Shown here one piece after another: positions 5,985 through 12,630 of a DNA stretch of 16,882 bases; the stretch's first letter is position 1, and every line of letters begins with the position of its first letter. Source of the stretch: JBBRMY01 sp038230595 (GTDB lineage Bacteria > Bacteroidota > Ignavibacteria > Tepidaquicellales > Tepidaquicellaceae); the NCBI GenBank assembly GCA_038230595.1, contig JBBRMY010000044.1, positions 1 to 16,882 of the forward strand, given 5' to 3'. The notes beneath the pieces were generated by a model. That model searched no databases. It saw only the letters and a list, made by a program, of their open reading frames with translations, and was not told the origin of the DNA. A program made the translations under genes and the position numbers.

Positions 5985-6917
5985 CTATTTTTTCTCTATA
6001 ACTTCCGCTGCCTTTTTTTCCGCTTTAATTTCCTTTGCTCCGGGTCTCAGAAGCCACGTCATAACTAAGGAAACAAGGCATAGTGCAATAAGACCTTCTG
6101 CCCAAAAAAATGATACATAGTCCATGATCGTTCCGATCGGTGGACTCATTGGCTGCATATTCCTGAGTGATGGCAGAGCAAATATCATTGCCGACATAAA
6201 TGCAAACATTCCCAGCTCGATCTTTCTTCTTCTCACTAAAACGGACAAAGTCATAAACACAACTATGCCGGAAAGAAGCCACATGGCTATACCTACAAAA
6301 AATGAGAAAAATTTAACCGATGCTGAACGTGAAATATCAATATATACTACATTGTTTTCGGCATCTGTCTTATCTCCTTTTTCAGCATCAATATTATATC
6401 CCTGAATAGATCCCATAAAATCTATTTGAGCAGGTATAGGCACATCTTCCGTTACATGCCCTGATGAATCCTTTCCTCCTTTTGTTTCTATAAAAAAGAA
6501 TAACTCAGCTTTATGATGATCAAACGGATAATCAGTTGCCAGTCCGTCATACAGCGAAAGTGTGACATCCATCGGATTGATCAGCTTGTCTTTCTGAAAA
6601 TTATACTCCTGCTTGTTTGAGGAAGCATTCACAAAAACATTTATATCCTTTGTCAGCCTCCCTTTATCATTTATATATTCTCCTTCTGGAGCCATAAGCA
6701 GTCTGACGCTGATCTCACCTTTTATCGGGTCAATACCTGTAATAGAAATAGATGACTGAATACAGTCTTTGATCTTATTGTCATCTACAATTCCAACTGA
6801 TCTTTTATCGGCTTCACTTTTATAATTTCTTAACACTATTGAAAATAAAATTGCAAATACGATCAGTCCGATAACTCCATAGATAAGTTCTTTTTTTGTG
6901 ATGCTTTTATTTTTCAT
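5985..6917 (-). CDS. DUF4436-like integral membrane protein
   Basis: The 310-residue protein has one N-terminal membrane helix (about 11-30), an extracytoplasmic domain (about 35-200), and three C-terminal helices (about 203-227, 234-252, 264-291) ending in a Lys/Glu-rich cytoplasmic tail. The soluble domain shows blocks I associate with DUF4436: 'GIDPIKGEISVRLLMAPEG', 'NPMDVTLSLYDGLATDYPFDHHKAELF'. The family is known mainly from actinobacterial membrane proteins and has no defined function. It starts 179 bp from a divergent plus-strand gene at 7097, so that gap must carry promoters in both directions; only AT-rich DNA with an AATATT/AATATT dyad near 7059-7074 is visible. Family membership is probable from memory of the pattern, not from a search. 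Confidence 0.7.
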   Translation of the reverse strand: MKNKSITKKELIYGVIGLIVFAILFSIVLRNYKSEADKRSVGIVDDNKIKDCIQSSISITGIDPIKGEISVRLLMAPEGEYINDKGRLTKDINVFVNASSNKQEYNFQKDKLINPMDVTLSLYDGLATDYPFDHHKAELFFFIETKGGKDSSGHVTEDVPIPAQIDFMGSIQGYNIDAEKGDKTDAENNVVYIDISRSASVKFFSFFVGIAMWLLSGIVVFMTLSVLVRRRKIELGMFAFMSAMIFALPSLRNMQPMSPPIGTIMDYVSFFWAEGLIALCLVSLVMTWLLRPGAKEIKAEKKAAEVIEKK

Positions 6918-7096
6918 GAATAGAATTTTAATAAAGGTAGAAAAAATTGATAGAATTAAAACCTCAAATAAAACTTCAGAAAAGAGATAAATCAGGAAAC
7001 AAAATTATATTACGTGGGTTTAACAATAATATACAATTTATTACTGCATATTTAGTTAATATTGGCTAATATTTAATAACATTAAACCAAATTTTT

Positions 7097-7558
7097 ATGA
7101 ATTTGAGCTTTATTAAACCTGCATTAAGGACATTAACAGTACTTATCTGCCTTGGCTTTTCATTAACAGGAATGGACTGCAGCAAGCTTTTGGACTCTAA
7201 TACTGATAATATAGCAGATGTAGTCGGAAACTGGACCCTTCAATCACAGACCGGCGCTTTAAATGATGTATGTGGAGGAGAAACTGTTCAATATGCGCTC
7301 GATCATTCAGCAGTTTTATTATGTCCCGGACAAACTTCAATTACAAGAACTGTCACTGTTACTAATGGAACCATAACGTATCAGGGAAGCAATAACCAGT
7401 ATAAATATGAAGTAAATACTACAACTAATCCGCAGCAACTAACTCTTACTGGAGTAAACATAAGCAGAAATTTACTATATAAGAAAATAATAACAGCTTC
7501 TTCACCGGCAGGAACAACAGGCAAAGATAGTAAAATTAAAAATTCATCAGAGAAATAA
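7097..7558 (+). CDS. Secreted lipocalin-like protein of unknown function
   Basis: The 153-residue protein has an N-terminal signal (hydrophobic run about residues 12-25). Cys28 follows 'LTGMD', a poor lipobox because Asp sits just before the Cys, so lipid attachment is doubtful. After it, 'ADVVGNWTLQSQTG' is the usual opening of a lipocalin-like small beta-barrel. Cysteines near 59 and 76 could form a disulfide. The tail 'SSPAGTTGKDSKIKNSSEK' looks disordered. It is followed 23 bp later by the metalloprotease gene on the same strand, so co-transcription is likely. A link in function, for example inhibitor or chaperone of the protease, would be speculation. No ligand can be inferred. Confidence 0.65.
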   Translation: MNLSFIKPALRTLTVLICLGFSLTGMDCSKLLDSNTDNIADVVGNWTLQSQTGALNDVCGGETVQYALDHSAVLLCPGQTSITRTVTVTNGTITYQGSNNQYKYEVNTTTNPQQLTLTGVNISRNLLYKKIITASSPAGTTGKDSKIKNSSEK

Positions 7559-7581
7559 TCAAATCTAAAAAGATAATAATA

Positions 7582-9306
7582 ATGAAAAAAGTTTATACAA
7601 TAATACCGGTATTGCTTGTGACTGCAATAGTTTCATTCATAGGGTTTTCTCAAAAAGCTCCGAATGAAATATCTTATAATAAAGCAGTTGCAGATGCAAA
7701 CAGAGATGTAATGAGTATTTCCAACGTAATAGATCAGAAGAAGAAGACAGCTAAATTTGATAAGCTTCCTTTATTTAATGCAACTTCAAATTACTCAGGC
7801 AAAACATATTCAGAGTATGTTAATGATGCATCTTTTCTTACGCTGAATAAAAATTCACAGGCAGAAATTCTTTCAGGAGAAAAAGAGAATATAAGTCTTT
7901 CCATTCCATACATAAACAATACCTCAATTGAAGTTGAGCTTACAAAAGCAAAAGTTACTGAAGATAACTTTAAGCTTTATGGTTTGTCCGGAGAAAGCCA
8001 AACCCGGGTAACTTATATTCCCGGTGTTCATTACAGAGGAGTAATAAAGAACAAAAAGAATTCATTTGTTTCTCTTAGTGTTTTCAATGATAATATTATG
8101 GGTGTTTTTTCAGATGAGACGGGCAATTATGTGCTTGGCTCGATCAAGGATGATAAAAATAAATTTACTAATGACTACATTCTGTATAATGACCTGAACC
8201 TGAAAATTAAGAATAAGTTTAAATGCGGAGTGGATGAAAATGAAGATAAGTTCAAACGGTCAATGGGTGATGTTAAAGAACAGATAAAGGAATTTCATAA
8301 CAGTAATCTTACATCCGCAATTCCGATCCGTATTTATTTTGAAGGTGATTTTAATATGATCTCAAGATTCGGAGGGTTGCAGGGAGCTGCAAATTTTACA
8401 GAAGGTTTTTTTAATTCAGTAGCTGCGATCTATCAGAATGAAGGGATCGTAACTACTATATCTGGCTTTTCCGGATGGACTTCAACAGATCCATATGCTA
8501 ATCTTAATGATTCATATGATATACTGATAAAATTCGGTGCAAGAAAACAGGATAACTTTACGGGTAATCTGGCACACCTGCTTTCAACAGGGCACAATGG
8601 ACAATTAGGAGGCATTGCCTGGATAAGAACATTATGTACTTCATATAATGCAAGCGATTCTTCAGGAAGATATGGCTTCAGCAATATTGATCCTGATTTC
8701 AATAATTTTCCTACTTACTCCTGGACTGTGAATGTAGTAACTCATGAATTAGGGCATAATGTAGGCTCTTATCATACTTTTGCATGTCACTGGCCAATAA
8801 ACGGACAGATAAGAGGTATTGATACTTGTGTTATAACACCTGAAAACAGTCCATGCGCTGGTACAACCAGAGCAAGATCCGGAACAATAATGAGCTATTG
8901 TCATCTGAACGGAGCAGTAAATCTTTCAGCCGGTTTCGGACCACTCCCGGGTGATACTATCCGTGCTGCATATACAACTTCTTCATGCCTGACACAATAT
9001 GTGAATTCTTCAGAATTTCCTGCAGGTCCTCATTTGCTTCAGAATTTTCCGAACCCATATAATCCGTCAACAACAATAAAATTTAATCTGCTTAATGCTG
9101 CCAGAGTATCTTTAAAAGTTTATGATATTGCCGGAAAGGAAGTTGCAAGTCTTATAAATGAAAATTCACTTTCAGCGGGAGATTACAATTATTTTTTCGA
9201 TACCTCTAAATACAATCTGACTTCGGGAGTTTATTTTTATAAGATCATTGCAGAAGGCAGCAATAATATTTTCACGGATGTAAAAAAAATGATGCTCGTA
9301 AAATAA
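7582..9306 (+). CDS. Secreted reprolysin-like zinc metalloprotease with T9SS C-terminal sorting domain
   Basis: The 574-residue protein has a signal peptide (about 1-23), a propeptide (about 24-225), a metzincin catalytic domain (about 240-475) and a T9SS type A-like sorting domain (about 480-574). The zinc site is 'HELGHNVGSYH' at 388-398, the long HExxHxxGxxH form with ligands H388, H392 and H398 and catalytic E389. The Met-turn is 'TIMSY' (M437). Several Cys (352, 402, 416, 425, 440, 469) suggest disulfides. The sorting domain opens with 'LLQNFPNPYNPSTTIKF' and ends 'KKMMLVK', so export to the cell surface by T9SS is expected. A lone Cys in 'KFKCGVDEN' (C215) near the propeptide end resembles a cysteine switch. 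Substrates are unknown; host or biopolymer protein digestion is a guess. Confidence 0.9.
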   Translation: MKKVYTIIPVLLVTAIVSFIGFSQKAPNEISYNKAVADANRDVMSISNVIDQKKKTAKFDKLPLFNATSNYSGKTYSEYVNDASFLTLNKNSQAEILSGEKENISLSIPYINNTSIEVELTKAKVTEDNFKLYGLSGESQTRVTYIPGVHYRGVIKNKKNSFVSLSVFNDNIMGVFSDETGNYVLGSIKDDKNKFTNDYILYNDLNLKIKNKFKCGVDENEDKFKRSMGDVKEQIKEFHNSNLTSAIPIRIYFEGDFNMISRFGGLQGAANFTEGFFNSVAAIYQNEGIVTTISGFSGWTSTDPYANLNDSYDILIKFGARKQDNFTGNLAHLLSTGHNGQLGGIAWIRTLCTSYNASDSSGRYGFSNIDPDFNNFPTYSWTVNVVTHELGHNVGSYHTFACHWPINGQIRGIDTCVITPENSPCAGTTRARSGTIMSYCHLNGAVNLSAGFGPLPGDTIRAAYTTSSCLTQYVNSSEFPAGPHLLQNFPNPYNPSTTIKFNLLNAARVSLKVYDIAGKEVASLINENSLSAGDYNYFFDTSKYNLTSGVYFYKIIAEGSNNIFTDVKKMMLVK

Positions 9307-9363
9307 TTTCATTAATATTGTTATGCTTATCTGCTGATGTTATTTACCATTAAAAATTATAAA

Positions 9364-9855
9364 ATGAAAAATTTTTCACTAAGCATTCTTTTTTTTCTAG
9401 CTGTAGTTATATCGGGCAGTATGATCAGCGGATGTGCTTCGACATCATCATCAACGACAACAAAAAATACTTGTTCATGTAATGCTCCCTTGCTTATTGA
9501 AAAAGGCAATTATACATTTGTAATGTACGACAGTACAGGATTGAATAAAGTTGCAGAAGGCGATTTCATAATTGAATCTGCTGATACATCGAACTTTAAA
9601 GGAAATTATAATTTTAAAATAGTTTTTCAGGAAGATTTCCCGGGTAGAAGCTCAATGAATGGAGATTTCAGCGGAAATATAAATTATTTCGAAAGAAAAG
9701 CATTCGTAAATACTAATCCCAGAATAGCTGACAGTAATGTTTTTTTCTCATTGTACCTTGATCAGACATCAATGTTCGGTGACTGGAGCTATTCAACGTT
9801 CAGAGGTCCAAGAGCAACAGGAAAAGTAACAATTGTAAAACCGGTAAAAAAATAA
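9364..9855 (+). CDS. Putative lipoprotein of unknown function
   Basis: The chosen start is ATG at 9364, giving 163 residues. An in-frame ATG at 9337 would add nine residues before the natural MKN start of the signal peptide. The signal runs 'MKNFSLSILFFLAVVISGSM' then 'ISGC', a good lipobox with Cys24. A Ser/Thr-rich linker and a 'CSC' pair follow, then a beta-rich domain (about 40-155) with alternating Asn/Gly and aromatic residues. I recognise no family. It lies between the metalloprotease gene (57 bp upstream) and the Rieske gene (23 bp downstream) on the same strand, so it may be part of a longer unit. Outer-membrane or periplasmic location is inferred from the lipobox. Confidence 0.72.
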   Translation: MKNFSLSILFFLAVVISGSMISGCASTSSSTTTKNTCSCNAPLLIEKGNYTFVMYDSTGLNKVAEGDFIIESADTSNFKGNYNFKIVFQEDFPGRSSMNGDFSGNINYFERKAFVNTNPRIADSNVFFSLYLDQTSMFGDWSYSTFRGPRATGKVTIVKPVKK

Positions 9856-9878
9856 TTTTAATTTAAAACCAAACAAAA

Positions 9879-10325
9879 ATGGAAAACGAAAAAGAAGGTT
9901 CTTCAAGAAGGGATTTTATTAAAAGAACTGCATGTGCAGCAATTCTGGGCACCGCAGCATTGAGCTCGTTGAATATTAATGATATTCTGGCAAGAGCAGG
10001 AGAATATGAATCTAAAGATCTGCAGGGGGATAAGATCATCAGTCTTTCAGATTATCCTGATCTTGGAAGCAACGGTGGATATGCAATGATAACTTCATCA
10101 GTAATGCTGATAAGAACCGGTGGAAAAAGCTTCCGTGCATTGAACATAAAGTGCCCGCATAAAGGCTGTGAAGTTGACTATGACGGAAAAAGCTTTACCT
10201 GTCCGTGTCACGGTTCAGAATTCACTGCTACCGGAAAAGTAACTTCAGGTCCCGCAACGAAGAACCTTAAAAGCTATAAAGCAAAATATAATGCCGAAGA
10301 TGATACAGTAACTGTTCACATGTAA
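9879..10325 (+). CDS. Tat-exported Rieske [2Fe-2S] protein
   Basis: The 148-residue protein starts with a twin-arginine signal 'SSRRDFIKRT' (8-17) and a hydrophobic stretch to about 31, matching export of a folded iron-sulfur protein that may stay anchored. The cluster-binding blocks are 'CPHKGC' (92-97) and 'CPCHGS' (108-113), giving ligands C92, H94, C108 and H111. C97 and C110 can form the disulfide typical of high-potential, bc-complex-type Rieske proteins. Its length fits a stand-alone Rieske domain rather than an oxygenase. No cytochrome b gene is adjacent, which is unusual for a bc complex subunit. The next plus-strand gene encodes a haem-barrel fusion, so a role in envelope electron transfer is plausible but inferred. 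Confidence 0.9.
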   Translation: MENEKEGSSRRDFIKRTACAAILGTAALSSLNINDILARAGEYESKDLQGDKIISLSDYPDLGSNGGYAMITSSVMLIRTGGKSFRALNIKCPHKGCEVDYDGKSFTCPCHGSEFTATGKVTSGPATKNLKSYKAKYNAEDDTVTVHM

Positions 10326-10350
10326 GGGTTCAATAAAACCCATTTCCCCA

Positions 10351-10375
10351 AATGCTTTTATCGGGGATCCAGCGT
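10351..10375. repeat. Dispersed repeat module (copy 2)
   Basis: AATGCTTTTATCGGGG then ATCCAGCGT matches 4877-4902 apart from a T/C change and a one-base gap near the G-run. It lies 26 bp after the Rieske stop and 12 bp before the 30-bp palindrome. Confidence 0.6.
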
Positions 10376-10387
10376 CTTTACAAATAC

Positions 10388-10417
10388 TGTAAGGACAGGT
10401 CGCGACCTGTCCTTACA
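10388..10417. repeat. Perfect 30-bp palindrome (copy 1 of 3)
   Basis: The left half TGTAAGGACAGGTCG is exactly complementary to the right half CGACCTGTCCTTACA with no loop, centred on TCGCGA. Copies at 11774-11803 and 12138-12167 differ by one base in the right arm. Just downstream, 10425-10438 (CACCAACGTCCATC) resembles the right half of the GTTGGTG hairpin family. The rest of the 224-bp gap holds the candidate promoter near 10523 and nothing else recognised. Confidence 0.95.
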
Positions 10418-10522
10418 CTCTTATCACCAACGTCCATCCTGATGTGTTTTCTTTTCTACTTTATACTGTTAGATTTATAATTCCCATCCTACGAAAGGCT
10501 TTTTTTATATTCCCCGTATTAC

Positions 10523-10530
10523 TATCTTTG
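10523..10530 (+). promoter_or_regulatory. Candidate Bacteroidota-type -7 promoter box
   Basis: TATCTTTG fits the Bacteroidota -7 consensus TAnnTTTG exactly and lies 20 bp before the start codon of the cytochrome-barrel gene. No good TTG is seen at the -33 position (a T-rich run is there instead), so this is tentative. Confidence 0.35.
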
Positions 10531-10549
10531 AATAATCTAAACTTACCAA

Positions 10550-11668
10550 ATGAAAAAAATATCCTCACTCTTTTTATTTTTTTTATGCATCGTATTAATT
10601 TCTGATCTTCATGCTTATCCCAGATTTGCTGCATACACAGGCAGCAAATGCGCTGATTGTCATGTAAATCCGGACGGAGGTTCTATGCGGCAGGGATACG
10701 GTTTGAAATACGCGAAAGATGAGCTGTACATGGATATGTTTAAAAAAATAGCAGGTAAGATGGAATTCTCTCCTAAAATAAATAAGCACATTAGTGTCGG
10801 AGGTGATGTAAGAATTGCCCAGATAGATGATGAAGTTCCTGACAGAACTAATTTTAATACATTTCTGACAATGCAGGGCGATCTTGATGTTAATGTAAAA
10901 GTGAATGACATAGTAAATATTTTTATTACATCCGGAATTGCGATCCCGAATTTTCCTGTAAAGTATGAAGCTTACGGAATGATCTCAAAGCTTCCGCTCG
11001 ATGCATATTTTCTTGCCGGAAGATTCAAGCCTGCTTATGGTATCCGGATAGTTGAGCACAGAGCTTTTCAAAGAAAATATTTGTTGAACACTCCTTATGA
11101 TGCAGATGCCGGATTCGAGCTGGGTATTGCACCCGGCGATCTGAACATGAATGTTGGATTATTCAATGGACTAAATACAGATTTTTTTGATCAGGATGCC
11201 CATAAAATGGTAACTGCAAATGCTGATTATACTTTTCATATAAAAGATAATGTGCACGTAAATATAGGCGCTTCTGTTTTCAATAACCCGTATAAATATG
11301 CCTCCCTTCCACTGACATTTAACAGGAAATCGGCAGCCGGATTTATGAAGATCGGATTGTTTGACAAGGTTGCTCTTCTTGGTGAGGTTGACTTTACTGA
11401 AAACACAGACTCGCTTCTTACAAGAACATTTTTTGCGTTCGGTGAATTAAATGTCAGGATCGTTAAAGGGGTTGAGCTGAGAGCTCAGTATGAATACATG
11501 CAGCCAAACAGGGATATAGAAAATAATGACCGCTCAAGATACAGCGCCGGACTGGCTTTCTTTCCTTTCTTTGGATTCGAAACAGAAACAATGGTAAGAT
11601 TTTCCAAAGAAAAACCTGTTGATGTTCAAAATAGTGAGTTCCAGTGGAACTTCCATTTTTATTTTTAA
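10550..11668 (+). CDS. Monohaem cytochrome-porin fusion (predicted outer-membrane beta-barrel with N-terminal CxxCH)
   Basis: The 372-residue protein has a signal peptide (about 1-22, ending 'DLHA'). It is followed at once by one c-type haem site, 'CADCH' at 34-38, inside 'FAAYTGSKCADCHVNPDGG'. The remaining roughly 320 residues look like an outer-membrane beta-barrel: alternating hydrophobic strands, aromatic girdles, Asn/Asp-rich turns, and a C-terminal aromatic strand 'EFQWNFHFYF' ending in Phe. A single haem fused to a porin is the layout of Cyc2 iron oxidases and related cytochrome-porins, in which the haem sits in or below the barrel. The haem segment here differs from the Cyc2 consensus as I recall it, so this may be a separate family of cytochrome-barrel proteins. 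It follows the Rieske gene across a 224-bp gap with its own candidate promoter. Electron-transfer function is inferred. Confidence 0.75.
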   Translation: MKKISSLFLFFLCIVLISDLHAYPRFAAYTGSKCADCHVNPDGGSMRQGYGLKYAKDELYMDMFKKIAGKMEFSPKINKHISVGGDVRIAQIDDEVPDRTNFNTFLTMQGDLDVNVKVNDIVNIFITSGIAIPNFPVKYEAYGMISKLPLDAYFLAGRFKPAYGIRIVEHRAFQRKYLLNTPYDADAGFELGIAPGDLNMNVGLFNGLNTDFFDQDAHKMVTANADYTFHIKDNVHVNIGASVFNNPYKYASLPLTFNRKSAAGFMKIGLFDKVALLGEVDFTENTDSLLTRTFFAFGELNVRIVKGVELRAQYEYMQPNRDIENNDRSRYSAGLAFFPFFGFETETMVRFSKEKPVDVQNSEFQWNFHFYF

Positions 11669-11687
11669 AATACTTCTACACGTCCGA

Positions 11688-12020
11688 CGTTGGTGTTTTA
11701 GTTCCGATTTATCGGAACGTCACCAACGGCCATCTGAAGGTTCAGCAATTATCGCATAATTGTTCTAACAAGCTGTAAGGACAGGTCGCGACCTGTCCCT
11801 ACAATATATGAAACCTTACTTTGATTTTTTTACAACGTTAATAGAAAATATAACTATAAACAAAAAACCTTATTACCTTATTTAGATATAATAAGGTAAT
11901 AAGGTTTTGATTTTAGAAAACTTTTTCTATTAAGGTTAAAAGCAAATGCACAACGTTTATTGATGATTAAAACCACAATAATGCACATAATATTAAAAGA
12001 CGCGAGCATCGCGTCTCTAC
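11688..12020. repeat. Composite multi-hairpin repeat, copy A
   Basis: Five palindromic units follow in order. (1) CGTTGGTG/CACCAACG (11688-11695, 11721-11728) enclosing an inner hairpin GTTCCGAT/ATCGGAAC (11701-11718). (2) CAATTAT/ATAATTG (11746-11762). (3) The 30-bp palindrome with one mismatch (11774-11803). (4) A 19-bp-arm AT-rich hairpin (11864-11908). (5) AGACGCGA/TCGCGTCT (11998-12016) with a CTCTAC flank. The segment 11689-11803 matches 12053-12167 without gaps at 108 of 115 positions. No gene is credible between 11669 and 12350. Confidence 0.9.
11864..11912. terminator. Long AT-rich hairpin, possible bidirectional terminator (copy A)
   Basis: AAAACCTTATTACCTTATT (11864-11882) and AATAAGGTAATAAGGTTTT (11890-11908) are perfect 19-bp arms around a 7-nt loop. 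The A-run before and T-run after would give a U-tract on either strand. It lies between convergent genes. The termination role is inferred from the shape. Confidence 0.55.
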
Positions 12021-12049
12021 AAAAACCAAGATCCCAACCTCTTTTCGCC

Positions 12050-12319
12050 GCTGTTGGTGTTTTAGTTCTGATTTATCGGAACGACACCAACAGCCATCAA
12101 AAGGTTCAGCAATTATCGCATAATTATTCTAACAAACTGTAAGGACAGGTCGCGACCTGTCCCTACAATGTAAAAAACCTTATTACCTTATTAGAATATA
12201 ATAAGGTAATAAGGTTTTTGATTTGGAAAACTTTTTCTACTAAGGTTTACAACAAAAGCATACGGTTAATAGATGATTAAAACCACTTCATTTTCTTAGA
12301 CACAAATATGTGTCTCTAC
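12050..12319. repeat. Composite multi-hairpin repeat, copy B
   Basis: The units have the same order as copy A: GCTGTTGGTG/CACCAACAGC (12050-12059, 12085-12094) enclosing GTTCTGAT/ATCGGAAC (one wobble pair). The CAATTAT unit follows with one mismatch, then the 30-bp palindrome (12138-12167, one mismatch) and the AT-rich hairpin with 21-bp arms (12173-12219). The last unit is AGACACA/TGTGTCT (12298-12315) with CTCTAC. Copy B lacks about 54 bp that copy A has between the 30-bp palindrome and the AT-rich hairpin. Confidence 0.9.
12173..12219. terminator. Long AT-rich hairpin, possible bidirectional terminator (copy B)
   Basis: The arms at 12173-12193 and 12199-12219 are perfect over 21 bp (AAAAACCTTATTACC-type left arm) with a 5-nt loop. 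A-rich and T-rich ends give U-tracts on both strands. It lies upstream of copy B's last hairpin and 132 bp from the SemiSWEET stop. Confidence 0.55.
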
Positions 12320-12350
12320 ATGTTATTCAAAAATTCGTGCCAGGTATACC

Positions 12351-12608
12351 TTACTTATACTTCAGCTTCATGATCAGAATAATAGTCGTGAATATAAATG
12401 TGATAGCATTGGCGACAATGATGGGATAGTCGCTGACCATGATGCCATATAAAAGCCAGAGGAATATTCCTATTTCAAGAAATACTGTCATTGGTAATGC
12501 AAGATCAGCGGTGTGTCTGGTTTTGACCGTTTTAATTACCTGCGGCAAGTATGCAAATGTAGTACAGAAAGCAGCTGTGTAACCTAAAATTTTTACAGCA
12601 ATATCCAA
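12351..12608 (-). CDS. SemiSWEET-type sugar transporter (MtN3/PQ-loop)
   Basis: The 85-residue protein has the typical SemiSWEET length and three membrane helices (about 5-22, 37-56, 62-80). The PQ-loop signature is 'AYLPQVIKTVKTRHT' at about 19-33. 'LALPMTVFLEIGIFLWLLYGI' follows in helix 2, and 'DYPIIVANAITFIFTTIIL' in helix 3 carries the conserved Asn that lines the sugar site in the family. SemiSWEETs act as dimers that let sugars diffuse across the inner membrane. The gene starts 22 bp after the glyS stop on the same strand, so it is probably read from the glyS transcript. Its stop faces the composite repeat region. The actual sugar is unknown. An FHS-type sugar symporter lies on the other side of glyS. 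Confidence 0.9.
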   Translation of the reverse strand: MDIAVKILGYTAAFCTTFAYLPQVIKTVKTRHTADLALPMTVFLEIGIFLWLLYGIMVSDYPIIVANAITFIFTTIILIMKLKYK

Positions 12609-12630
12609 TTGTTTAAATTATTCTATTAAA

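Noticed and set aside
7051..7080. AATATT-GGCT-AATATT dyad as an operator for the 7097 gene
   Set aside because: The region is so AT-rich that short dyads are expected by chance, and no second copy was seen.
9337..9363. Upstream start for the lipoprotein gene
   Set aside because: It would put MLFTIKNYK in front of a complete signal peptide starting MKNFSLS. The start at 9364 gives a normal lipoprotein signal.
11960..12142. 60-codon plus-strand reading frame
   Set aside because: It runs through the CTCTAC hairpin, the nested GTTGGTG hairpin and the 30-bp palindrome of the composite repeats, so it is repeat sequence and not a gene.
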